Made by a program: the position numbers and the translations under genes
The notes under the pieces: generated by a model
The model's input: the letters and a program-made list of their open reading frames with translations, nothing else
Told to the model about the DNA's origin: nothing
Databases searched by the model: none
Part shown: positions 46,430 to 57,085 of the stretch, one piece after another
How the letters are laid out: the number at the start of each line of letters is the position of its first letter
Position numbering within the stretch: the stretch's first letter is position 1
Source: Vicugna pacos
Lineage: Eukaryota > Chordata > Mammalia > Artiodactyla > Camelidae
Length of the DNA stretch: 64,000 bases
NCBI RefSeq assembly: GCF_048564905.1
Contig: NC_133005.1
Span: 8,993,001 to 9,057,000, forward strand
Direction: 5' to 3'

Positions 46430-47100
46430 AGACAATAAACCAGTAAGGAAATAAATATATGATGTACTGCCAGGTACTAATAATTGCCACAAAGAAACAT
46501 AAAGCATATTAGGAGAGAAAATGATTGAATAGGAAATAATGTGCGTGCTATTTTAAATAATGTGGTCAGAAAAGTCCTCTCTGAGGGTAAAATTGAACAA
46601 AGTCCTGAATGAAGCAAAAGAATAAGCCACGTAGATAACAGACAAGAAAAGCCTCCCAGGCCGGGAGAAGTGTAAGTACAAGACTTGGAGTTACAAACAA
46701 ATCTGTCCTGGTGGGGACCGTCTGGGCGGTGAAGATGGGCTGGAGCAGAACGGTGAGAACTGAGGCTGCAGAGACGGGTGAGGGACCGGATCACAGGGGG
46801 CCTCGGTAGGGACTCTGGATATCCTTCTGAATACCATGGAAAATCACGAGAGTAGTTTGCAAAGCGGAACGACTTGATCTGATTCAAACTTTAATAAGAC
46901 AGTTGTGGGTAACGTATGGGGAATAAACATTGGAAGCAGGGCAAGGTAAGCTGATGGGAAGCCAGTGGGAAGAGTGCTGCTGACCTGGAGAGAGACACCG
47001 AGGTTGGGCTGGGATGATGGCGGGAGATGGGCTGAAAGGCGGACACGACTTGACAGTAACGGTCACAGGCCTTAGTGCTCAAGTTGGACACAGAGAGACA
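46430..47100 (-). repeat. L2 LINE fragment
   Basis: 'gacaataaaccagtaaggaaataaat' is followed by 'gtggtcagaaaagtcctctctgagg', 'aagtcctgaatgaagc', 'ggtagggactctggatatcc' and 'gatctgattcaaactttaataagac'. This is the minus-orientation L2 block order. Non-coding. Confidence 0.75.
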
Positions 47101-48339
47101 CAGAGTGGTTCAGGGTGATGGGTATGTGATATTTGGGGCTGAGTCACAGTTTTTCTGCAGGGACCTGATAGGAGAATAAAGTGGGGATGTTGACGTCGGT
47201 AAGAAGAGTTTATGGGTGTTAAATTCCCCCTAGAGCCATGTCTTTGTTTCTCTGTAGATGAAGTCAGCGGAGCAGGGATGGGTGTTCCTACTTCTGCAGA
47301 GAATTGAGTGTCCTCCTCATCAACAAATTCAAGAGGCCGACCTGCCCATCCAATTGCAACATCTTGAATCTGCTTCTTTCTACCTAGGAGGAGATTTACC
47401 ACTAAGATGCCAATCAAAAATTCCCGTGTCCAGAGTTAGAGCTGTGTGCCTTTGGGATGATCTCAGAGATGCCTCCACAGAGGCTCGGTGTGCTCTCTCT
47501 CCCACAGAGCACATAGTTCCCCTTCAGCCCAGTGGGTCTTAGCAGAGAAGGCTTCACAGATAGCTTCTCTCAGGCCTTGGGGACCAGCCTTACATTGGGC
47601 CAAGCTCTGAAAGCAAGCATGAGATCCAGGCAAAGGAGCTGGCCATGTGAGATCTTGGGGAGGGCTTTCTTCAGGGAGCCATCTGGAAGATTACATGAGG
47701 ACAGTCTACAAAAGGGTGGGAGGGTTGATGATGTAAATGGATTTTAACTTTCGCTCTGAATCTGATTCTGTCCTTCTGTTTTGTTAAGCAAATGTTCTTA
47801 GGCTAGCCAGGATTCTCCTGTGTCTTTCTTTCTATTTGATCATCCAAGAGGTTTAGATAGGATCATTGTTTTAGTGTAAGAACCTTTAAAAATTCTTTGC
47901 AAATAGCATCTTATTGGGCATTTGGCCAAGACAACCAGTAAATTCTCCCAGCAGTATTGAACCCCTTTTTTACTCCAGGGGGTCCCCAAAGGTATACATG
48001 TTCCAAATCTGACCCAAAACCAAGGAGGCTTTTATATCACTTCACCGTGGACAAAAGATATCACTAAAGAAGTTGAGAAAAGAGCAGGTCCCCATCATCC
48101 AGAGTCCCTCCCAAAGGGCCCACAGAAGTAAAGAGGAGATGAATGAGAGAAACGGTTTATTTATACACATGCAGGAGCCAACCAGAAAAATAACTTCCAT
48201 GTTAAATGGTGAAAGTTAAAGGCTTTATATCAACCTAACTTAATAGGGCAAAGGGAGAGGAGAGAACTGGCTTCCATGACAGGTTTCCTTCTGCATCTAT
48301 TGAATCTCAGGTATCTTCAGCTTAAAGTGCCTTTGTATC
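47101..48339. other. Gene-free stretch, possible LTR-like remnant
   Basis: The part from about 47790 to 48290 has an LTR-like feel ('aacggtttatttatacac' with a reverse-strand AATAAA-like signal), but no ends or family could be fixed. Nothing coding was found. Confidence 0.35.
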
Positions 48340-48725
48340 AACTGTGGGTTCCATATGGTTTTCCATTCCTCGAACTTTGTTCTTCCTTTTCCAGATTCAC
48401 TCATCTATTCTGAGCCCTTGGATTTTCCACGTGAATTTTAGATTGATAGTTAATTCCTGCAAAATACCACGAGGGATTTGGGTAGGCATTCTTTGAATCC
48501 TTAGACCTATTGGTGGACAGTTGCCATCTTGGTAGAATTAAGCCTTCTGCTCCATGAATATGGGGTTATTTTCTGTGAATGTAGGTCTTGATTTTTCGCA
48601 ACAAAATCTCTCATCTATTGTAGTCTTCAGTGTCCAAGTCTGGTACTTCTTCACCTCTGTGGGATGCTGATTCAGAACAGACACGACCTCCTGGAGAACC
48701 TCTACTGCCACGGAGCTGACTTGCA
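48340..48725 (-). repeat. L1 LINE ORF2 fragment
   Basis: 'ccacgtgaattttagattgatag', 'gttgccatcttggtagaattaagcc' and 'ctccatgaatatggggttattttc', then 'gtagtcttcagtgtccaagtctgg', is the reverse complement of the L1 ORF2 3' coding part. Old and disrupted. Confidence 0.85.
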
Positions 48726-49089
48726 ACTGAATCCTGAAAAGGCTTTCTTCTTTACTGATTCTTAACTCCTGTGAAATTCATCTTTTACTCATAAATGCTT
48801 ATTGTCCTCATAATAAATCTATTAAAATGGGATTAATGTACTTTAATTACCATAGATGAGTTGATTTCACACATATGTGGTCGTGCAGATGGGACCATGA
48901 ATGCAGACGGTGGGTCTGCATACTTGCACCGTGAGGCCTCCCTTGACATCAGATAAAGCCCAGGCACCTGCTTTTCCAGATGCACAGCATTCATTCATCC
49001 AAGTGAACCAGAACTGATGGACACCATCCCCTCTCCATCAACCTTAGTGTCGCTTTAATTCCCACTGTTTCAAACAGTTCATTACAATG

Positions 49090-50130
49090 ACGTACTTGAA
49101 AAGAGAGCTTTCAATAGGTGTGCAAGCACTTTAGTGGGATGAACTCTAAGAATCAGCACTGCTGCAGAAGGGATGCACCTAAGGTCCTTTGATGTGTCCT
49201 GCACACTGTTCCCCCGGAGAGGAGTGTCTGTTCTCTCTTCCCTCCAGGGGACCTGCTGGGGCCTCTGCCTCCTCCTGTTGTCACCAGAGCTGGTTGCCAC
49301 CAGGCTAAAGACCTGCCAGTGTGATGGTGACCAGTGCTGTCTCTTCAGTGTGTCCGTCTGCCTGTGTCCTCACCTGACAGGTCGAGCATCTCTAGCACAC
49401 ACTGGCCACCTGCATTGCCTCTCATTGAAACTGCCCATGTGTGTTCTGTTTCTGTTGAGAACACTGGGTTTTGAGAGGATTTTTGGACCACAGGGATGTG
49501 AATCCTTTCTCTAACCTTGGATTATGAGGAATGCATTTTCTAGGTTGTGGTTTATTTTCCCTGCTGTTTTTCTGGGCTTTTGCTTGTCTTTTGATTTGTT
49601 TGGTTTTGTTTTTGCCACAGGAGGCAAAACAGGAGTTTTTTCTCCATTCTGTCTTCTGGCTGTGGTGCCACAGGAGAAACAACAGTGTCTACACTGAGAA
49701 TATGCACAGAGTTTAAAAGGGCTTCATTTCGTACATCACATCTTTAATCCACCTAGATTTCCCATCCAAATAATAAAAGTGCTATTTGAAGTGAAAACAA
49801 AACAAAAAAATCACCAGCCCCACTTAAAACATATGATCAGGCACAAAAAGCCACCTTTCATAGAGTTTCATTGACAGGGAACACCCAGGCGAAGTAAAGA
49901 CACCCAGAGAGGAAGAGGACTCTGGGCTGACAGGGGCTGGGGGAGGGAGGGAGAGGAGTGCAAGCTCTGGCTCCAGGCTTTTACTTTGAGGAAAGAAATA
50001 GTGTGAAACTAGATGGTAGTGATGGTCGCACAACATTGTGAATGCAGTTAATGCTCCTGAATTGCACAATTTAAAAGGGAAAAAATCTATATTTTATTAA
50101 AGGAAACTTAAAATGGAAAAATAAATGATG
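49090..50130 (+). repeat. Direct duplication, copy A (unknown segment plus L1 3' UTR)
   Basis: This ~1-kb segment recurs at 52703-53700. Shared text includes 'gatcagcactgctg(c/g)agaagggatgcacct', 'caccagagctggttg', 'aggtcgagcatctctagca' and 'cactgggttttgagagg'. Its 5' ~700 bp are unidentified and end in 'aataataaaagtgctatt' followed by an A-rich run, as in a polyadenylated transcript. Its 3' ~290 bp are a plus-strand L1 3' UTR ('gggctgacaggggctggggg', 'gtgatggtcgcacaacattgtgaatgc'). The Cys-rich frame at 49173-49514 is not recognisable as a known protein and is not kept in copy B. Confidence 0.8.
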
Positions 50131-52702
50131 CCATAAATGATGTGAAACGGACAAACTAAACTAAAGAAAAAACAAGGAAAAACAAATCCAGGGGAAGGGA
50201 AGTCAAGTTCGGGTAGGGGAGGGGATTCATGGTGGGAATTTGGAGAAGAAGGTGTGGGTGGGCACAGAGGGGGCTCAGCCCTAGGGGTGGTGATGCCTGA
50301 ACTGGTTCTCCATTGCCCAGGGGTCCAGGTGCAGGTGCAGGAGCTGCAGGATCTTCAGGAGCAGCAGGAGCAGCAGGAGGGAGCTTGGGGGTCTCCTACT
50401 GGATCCTGATGGTCCTGTTTTTGGTCTCTGGCATCTTCCCCTGCCCCTGCCTGCTCTGGATCTGTAACTGTTGGAAGTGGAGAGAGCTTTAAGTCTAGTG
50501 GAAGTGCTCATGCTGTGAGAGAGGAAAACTTTACCCATGTGCCTCCCTTTCCATGTGCCTCTTCAAGGACAGACAACTTCCCAGAGCTTTCCAGACAGCT
50601 CCCACCCAGCAAGTGACCACAGGATGTGTTCTGTGACTGAATTCTTCCAGACAGGTGGTCTGAGGACAGTCTTTGCTCTGGTCCCAGCAGCAGCCTTTGG
50701 GGACGCCTCCCTATGTGGCCCAGCCCTCGGCCCTCCCTCACCTACACACATGCACCGAGCCCCGCCCTTCTCGCCTCTGGGCTCTGCCTCGGGGGGCTCC
50801 TGGTCCTCCACCTGACTCCCCAGGAGGTGAGCACGGTGCTTCAGGTCGGAGCCGGGTGTGCTGAGCAGGACCCTGAGGAGGGGCCTGGGTGGTGTCTGGG
50901 CAGGAGGCCAGGGTGGTGAGGACCCCTCCATATCCAGACTCACCTGGAGCCTGTGCTGGCCCTCACAACTGTGGCGCACCAGCCCCTCACTCAGGGAAGT
51001 GGCATGGGTGTCCTTGTCCACCAGCTCCTGTGGTGTCGGGCCCTGCAATGACAGTGACTGGCAGCTAGCCCAGTCCTGAGCTCTCAGAGCCCTGCCCTGC
51101 CAGGGCAACTCCTGCTTCTGCCCACTTAACCCTCTGCTGCCAGATCAGACTGGGACCTTGGTCAGCTCAGACAGTCACCCAGGAGAGAAGAGACACACAC
51201 AGAGGGCATGGGCTCCATCTCAGGAAGGAGGGCCCTGCCCCTGCTCTCCACACCCCAGCCAGCCAGCTGTGACCCAGGTTGTGGATGTGATAAGCCCCCC
51301 AGGCCTCTGACCCTTCCTCAGCCTGCTCATGCTTGAGGCAGGACCCCTACCTGAACATGACTGCTCCACCTCCACCAGCCAGGAAGGGGCTGTGGGGCTA
51401 CCAGGGTGGGATCTGAGTGGTGGCCCGGCCTGGGCGGGCCTGCCCTGGTCCTCCCTGTGTTACCTTTGGGTCTCTCTGGCCAAAAGGCCAAAGGCACCTT
51501 GGGTGAGACCTGACCCAGCGCCGGCACCGCTGGCCCAGCCCCTTGCTGTGGGCTTTCTGGGGGCCGTGGACTCGGGCTGTTGGGATGCAGCAGAACACGC
51601 CTCTGTCTCCAACCAAGTAAGCTGAGTAGAGGCTTCTCTACAGAGTGGGTGCCCGGTGACCATGGTTCTAAGTTCTGTTGGGATCTATTGCCAGGGAAGT
51701 GAGGTCACTTCCTGGGGTCCCCTTGCCCAAGCCACCTCCTTACACAAAGCTCCCCAAGGGCCTTTCTGGGCTACCAATGACTCAGTTCCCACCCCATGCC
51801 ATGTCCACACACAGCGACACCAATTCAGACCCCCCATAGCCCTGGGGAGGCCTGGATGCAGCCAGGGCCGCAGCTCTGAGGTCACAGCTGGCTTCAAACC
51901 TGGCTCCCCCTCCTCAGCAGTGCAGTCACTCTGGACAAGCCACATGCCTCTCAAGGTCTCCCTAGTCCCCAGTGGCAGAGTGGGGATCATTCTGGCCTCT
52001 GCTCCCTAGGGAAGCCATCATGTCTCTAGACCCATAAACACCTACCACACCTGTCACCCCTGTGGGCTGGCATCACAGGGAGCTCATGCACAGACTCAGC
52101 AAAGGTAAGACCCCACAGAGGGCTGGCGCAGCCCAGAGCACACCCCACACAGGCCGGGGTCTGCCCCGGGGTCTGGAGAAAGTCACTCTCCTTGCTGCCT
52201 GCTTCCCAGCTCCCTGTCAGGGGGTTGAAATTAAACACAACTCTGACATCATCCACTCTAGCATACAACCTCCTAGGTCATTCTGTCCTGTTTAGGTCCA
52301 GGCTGTGTCCCATCTTGGCCTCTGGGGTGGGCCGCCCCACAATCGCTCCCTGCTTTTTTGCCTTCTGGTCACATGTCCTTGTGTGATCCCCACACCCTCC
52401 CCTGCAGGGTGGATGGACCTTAGGCCTGGGTTCTGATATGTAGACTGACTTATGAAAATGTGCATGACTTCCATTCATTCCCAGCTCCAGTGTTCATTCT
52501 CTCTCTCTGTCTCTCAGTGCCTGTCTGTCTTCTCTTTCTCTCTCTCCCTATGCTTCTCTGTGTTTCAGTCTGTCTCTTTCCTGGATGTATGTGTGTATAC
52601 ATTTATGTGTATATGTGTGTATTTATGTATGTGTAATTTTAGGGTCCAGGGCAGGTCACTTCTGAAAATGCCTTGATGACATATTGATTCTTTTGAATTC
52701 AT
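50131..52702. other. GC-rich spacer, no recognised gene
   Basis: GC-rich sequence with many overlapping frames on both strands. The longest is minus 50563-51108 (181 codons). A Gln/Glu-rich plus-strand stretch at 50320-50390 (VQVQELQDLQEQQEQQEG) looks like a coiled-coil exon scrap, but I could not name a parent gene. A CT-rich and GT-rich low-complexity patch is at 52495-52630. Confidence 0.4.
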
Positions 52703-53700
52703 GTTACTGAAGAAAAAACATCTTTGATAGTTGTGCAAGGACTTTGATCGAATCAGCTGTAAGGATCAGCACTGCTGGAGAAGGGATGCACCTGTGGCCC
52801 TTTGATATGTCCTGCACCCTGTTCTCCCAGAGAGGAGTGTCCATTTACTCTTCCCTCTAGGGGACCTGCTGGGGTCTCTGCCTCCTCACCTTGTCACCAG
52901 AGCTGGTTGTCACCAGGCTAAAGACCTGCCAATGTGATGGTGACCAGTGCTGTCTCCAGTGTGTCTGCCTGTGTCCTCACCTGAGAGGTCGAGCATCTCT
53001 AGCAGACACTGGCCATCTGCACTGCCTTTCATTGGAACTGCCTGTGTGTGTTCTGTTTCTTTTCAGAACACTGGGTTTTGAGAGGTTTTTGGACTACAAG
53101 GATGTGAAGCCTTTCTCCAACCTTGGGTCATGAGGAATGCTTTTCCCAGGTTGTGGTTTGTCTTCCCAGCTGCCTTTCTTGGCCTTTGTGTTTTGGTTTT
53201 TTTTATTTTATTTTGCCACAGGAAGAGCTAAGCATCTCCCTTCTGGCTCTGGTTTCACACTTAGAACAGCAGTGCCTACCCCAAGATTAGGCACACAGTT
53301 ACTAAAATGGCTTCATTTAGTACTTCTCATCTTTAATCCATCTGCATTTTCCTCTCAAAATACAAAAATACTAATTTATGTAAAAACAAACAAAAATTCA
53401 CCAGTCCCTGATTAAGATATGTGGGCAGAAAAAAAAAGCCACATTTTACATGATTTCATTGATAGGGAACCTCCAGGGTAGGTAAAGACACACAGAGAGA
53501 AATGGGTTTAGGGCTTGTCACAGGCTGGGGGAGGGAGGATGTGGGGTTCACTTTGAATACAAGCTTTTACTTTGAGGAAGGAAATAGTCTGAAACGAGTG
53601 GTGTTGGTCTCACAGCATTGTGAATGCACCTAATGCTCCTTAATTGCACAATTTAAAATGGGAAAAGGCTAAACTTTATTCTTATAAACTTAAAACATAA
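52703..53700 (+). repeat. Direct duplication, copy B
   Basis: The second copy of the segment at 49.09-50.13 kb, in the same orientation and offset about 3.6 kb. It keeps both the unidentified 5' part and the L1 3' UTR part ('caggctgggggagggagg', 'ttggtctcacagcattgtgaatgc'). It ends almost exactly where the fold-back LTR begins (53714). Confidence 0.8.
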
Positions 53701-53713
53701 AAACAGAATATAC

Positions 53714-54253
53714 TATAATAGAAAAGAACAAATCTGACTCCATAATAGATCTGTTCTTTTGGCTTTAACCCTGTGCCCTGTTTTTTAGGTTTGGTCTTAC
53801 TAGCTCTGCACCTTTTGTAAAACAATGTTGCCTTTAGCCTGAAATATACAGGAGAGCCTGTTCTCAAGGCTCTGACCCTTAAGGATATTAACACTTTTGC
53901 ACTTACATAAAGACAAGTTGCAGAATAGAAAATAACTTGTTTTGTTAGAGGTTTTACAGAGGCACTATGACCTGACCCACGTGGACAGCTGCAGACCAAG
54001 ATAATGGCAGACTAATATTCTGGAGAACCATCTTCCCCAAGTCAGACTTCAGGCTCCTTTTCTACTAAAAAGGGGAGGAGTTGTGGTTGGTTGCTTAAAA
54101 ACTTCTTGGTCTAGGATTTCTTTGTTCTTGGAATCCTTTGCAGCTGTCCACATGGACACTTAGCCGACAAGGCTAAGGCTAAAAAACAGGGCACAGGGTT
54201 AAAGGAAAAGGAACAGATGTAATATGGAGTCAGATTTGTTCTTTTCTATTACA
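53714..54253. mobile_element. Fold-back pair of class I-like LTR pieces, fossil
   Basis: The left arm (53714 to about 53990) is the 5' part of the LTR family seen at 17.8 and 37.0 kb, here in plus orientation. The right arm (about 53990-54253) is the same family in minus orientation and partly deleted. The two outer ends, 'taatagaaaagaacaaatctgac' and its reverse complement, form an inverted repeat of roughly 80-95 bp. No matching target duplication flanks the pair. It is a rearranged, broken element and not an ordinary solo LTR. Confidence 0.8.
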
Positions 54254-55439
54254 GTGCCTTTTGGTGAAAGCTAAGAGGATGTTTCCTGGGTGGGTCCTCC
54301 ACTGTCCTAGGCTGGGGTTCCCACAGGATCCCTGCCAGATTCACCAGGACTGTGGACCTGATCTCCCCCAGAGAAAGTAACAATTGGTGATTAAAACTGC
54401 CTGTCAATTTCCCTTCAATTGCCTGTAAACTATACCACTCAGGGGATGTCTCTTTGGCCAGTCAATGGTCAGTCTCCCCCGATGGAAGGGACCAGCGTCA
54501 TGGCGGGCTCCAAGGTAGCCTGGCCAGTGCAGCTGCCTGCTTTGCACTCCAGCCTTGGCTTCCTAATGTGGGCACTTTCAAAGCTCCTGTCCCTCTTCCC
54601 TATGGCCTGGCATGAATGAACAAGGTCCCTGCACCCACCTGGGCTGACCCAGGCCATGTACACAGCCCACCACCTGCTGTCCACCCCTGGGCTCAAGTGC
54701 ACCCTCTGAACTCCCCCACCCCCACAGGTCCATGTGCCCAGTGCTGCCGCCTAGGGGTCCAGAGCACCATCAGGACCATCAACGACCCAAGGCACACAGG
54801 TCAGTGGCAGGCAGCCCGGAATCACCCTGACCCGCCGTTTGAGGCACAGGGGGCGGGGGTCAGGGCACCAGGGCAGGAATTGGACCCACCTCCAGCCCAG
54901 CCTGCTTCACTCTGTAGCCTCAGACACTAGCTATGCAGGTGCATACTAGGCTGGATCCCCTGCTTGTGGCAGTCACCATCGTGACTGGAGCCCGACTTTC
55001 CCACCCCAACCATGGAGCGAGGGGTGACGGGATCAGCTTCTGGCAGGGGTTCACTCAGTGAGTGGGGGGTCCCACAGTGAGGGGGTACAGGCTGAGGGGT
55101 TAGGGACTGCTCTGAGTGGAACTGACCCAGCTAAGAGGTGAGGGAGACCATCTCAGGATGTTGGGGGGTCCTGTGGTGAGGCATTTGGGGTGAGGTAGAG
55201 TGCAGGGGCCAAGGTTAGGACCTAGCAGGATGGAGTGTGGGGGTTGGGACCTCAGTGTGAGGAGGAGCCCTGTCTTCCGGATCTGATGGGAGACTGGGCC
55301 TGGCCGGGAACGGGAGGGTAGTAATGGGAAGGGGGAAGTGAGTGTGGGGAGTGGGGCTGGGGGTGCGTGGCCTAGCCCAGGGCGGTAGTGGTTCTGGTTG
55401 AGTGCCGGGACCCAGGTGGTGGAGGGATGGGGGCGTTGG
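54254..55439. other. GC-rich stretch with one exon-like segment
   Basis: 54728-54800 is bounded by 'cccacag' and 'acag|gtcagt' and resembles a small exon, but it has no recognisable product. The rest is G-rich 'tgaggggt' type text with no assignable family. Confidence 0.35.
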
Positions 55440-55870
55440 GGATGTAGACCCAGCGGGGCGGGCAGCGGGGCCGAAAAGCCCTACCGCCCCAGCACCCCAC
55501 CGCCGCGCCCCGCCAGGGCCCTCCCGGCCCCTGGCGCCCCGTCGGGTACGGCAAGAACCCCAGCCGAGCGCCCGCGCTGCTGGCGGGAGGAGGAGGGGCG
55601 TGCAAGCGCGGGCGCACGGACGCGCGGAGGCAGGAGCCCGCCCAGAGCGTGTGGAAGCCGGGCGGGAGCGGGGTGCTCCTGGACCAGCTCCCAGAGGAGG
55701 AAGTGGCCTGGGGTCCAGGCCACCGCTTGCCGTCGCTTCCCCTGTCCCCGCCAGGCAGGTAAAGGGGCGCCGGTGAGGGAGCGCAGGTTGGGGGGTCCGG
55801 CGGGTGAGGCCGGGGCGGCGCGGCCGGTTAGGACCCTGATGCGGGTCCGAGGCCACCGCCGTGGTTCGTG
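55440..55870. promoter_or_regulatory. CpG-island-like block
   Basis: By far the densest run of CpG dinucleotides in the window up to here, with GC boxes such as 'ggggcgggc', 'cccgcc' and 'ggggcgg'. This is the composition of a mammalian CpG-island promoter. It is followed by a possible donor, 'ccaggcag|gtaaag' (about 55759). Frames on both strands are open only because of GC content. I see no TATA box or recognisable first exon. It could be an orphan island or part of the neighbouring GC-rich repeat domain. Confidence 0.5.
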
Positions 55871-56009
55871 ATGCCCCACCCCCACAACGTTAGTAGTCCC
55901 TGAACCCCGCGTCTTTGCCGGCTTGTACCTGGGTTTGGAAAAGCGTTAGGGCCCCGGGAGGTGGGAGGGTGCCTGATGGCCCTGGAGCACTTCCAACTGG
56001 CTCTCAAAC

Positions 56010-57085
56010 CATAACCTGCTCCCGGGAGGTGGGTGTGGTGCCGTCACAGGGCCGCTGTGGCGGCTGCGGGTGGGATGGGGGCTACCCCGTCCGAGCCCCT
56101 GCATTGTTCCCTATTCCCCTGAGGCCTGGACTGGAGTAGCCTCTGCTTCCACATGTTCATGGGGTGCACGTCTCACGGTCAGACTGCCCCTGAAGAGCGG
56201 ACGCGGTGTTGTCTGGGTGCAGGGGCGGTGGAGGTGGCGGCGGGGAGAGGGGTTTGTCCCATTGAGCCTGTGGATTTGATCCCATCTTCCCCGCGTCCTG
56301 TCCTGGGGGCGGCCTCTAAAGCCCCAGATTGAGGGGACTCAGGTTACAGGTCAGTCTGCTCCAGGGAGGCGGACACGATGCGGTCATTGTGCGGGGGCGG
56401 CGGTAGCGATAACAGGAAATGGGAGCAAATCCCCGCGCTCACACAGGGCAGCCCCAGTCCCGCCGACCCCTGACAGCACGGCGCCCACCTTCCAGGAGCA
56501 GGCTGACCTGTAACCTGAGTCCCACGATCCTGGGGCAGCAGAGGCCAAGCCCAGGACAGGTCACGAGGGAGTTTGAAGCAAATCCACAGGCTTGCATGGG
56601 CAGATTCTGTAACCAGCTGCTGCTGCCCCTGCCTCCAACCACAAAGCACCCATCTCCCAGGAGCCGGCTGACCTGGAGACGTACCTGGGGCAGCAGATGC
56701 GGCCCCCAGGCCATACCTCAAGGGAGATGGGGGCAAATAGACTAGCTTGCCAGGGGCAGCACCCCTCTCCCCGTCGCTGCCCTGGGTTCATGGATCACTT
56801 GCTAACAGATCAGTTGGCGCCAGGGAGGCAGACTTGGCCCGGTCAGGGGGCGGCGGCTGCGGGGAGGGGTGCTGCCCCAGGAGGACCAGGTGGACTTGCT
56901 TCCATCTCCCCCGGGGCCTGTCCTTGGGGCGGCCTCAGCTGCCCCAGGTTCGCAGGATGCATGTCTTCATGTCAGCCTGTTCCTGGAAGGATGGCGCAGT
57001 GCGGTCAGGGGGCAGCATCAGCAGTGGGCAAGGACTTTAGGAGGACTGGGCTCTAGCCCAGGATAACTCACTCTCTTTTCTTTTC
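56010..57085. repeat. GC-rich monomer array A with orientation switches
   Basis: Monomers of about 160-185 bp with a core 'gggggcggcctctgctgccccagg' and a second block 'ctgctcctgggaggcgggcgcggtgcggtcagggggcag'. Cores are in forward orientation near 56128 and 56309, in reverse near 56535 and 56687, and forward again near 56926. The array ends 'gggctctagcccaggataactcactctc' directly against a minus-strand L1. Long frames on both strands are by-products of the repeat. I do not recognise the family. Confidence 0.85.

Noticed and set aside
50563-51108. 181-codon minus-strand frame in GC-rich DNA
   Set aside because: No recognisable family, overlaps plus-strand frames of similar length, and codon content follows base composition. 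It could hide an exon fragment, but I cannot support it.
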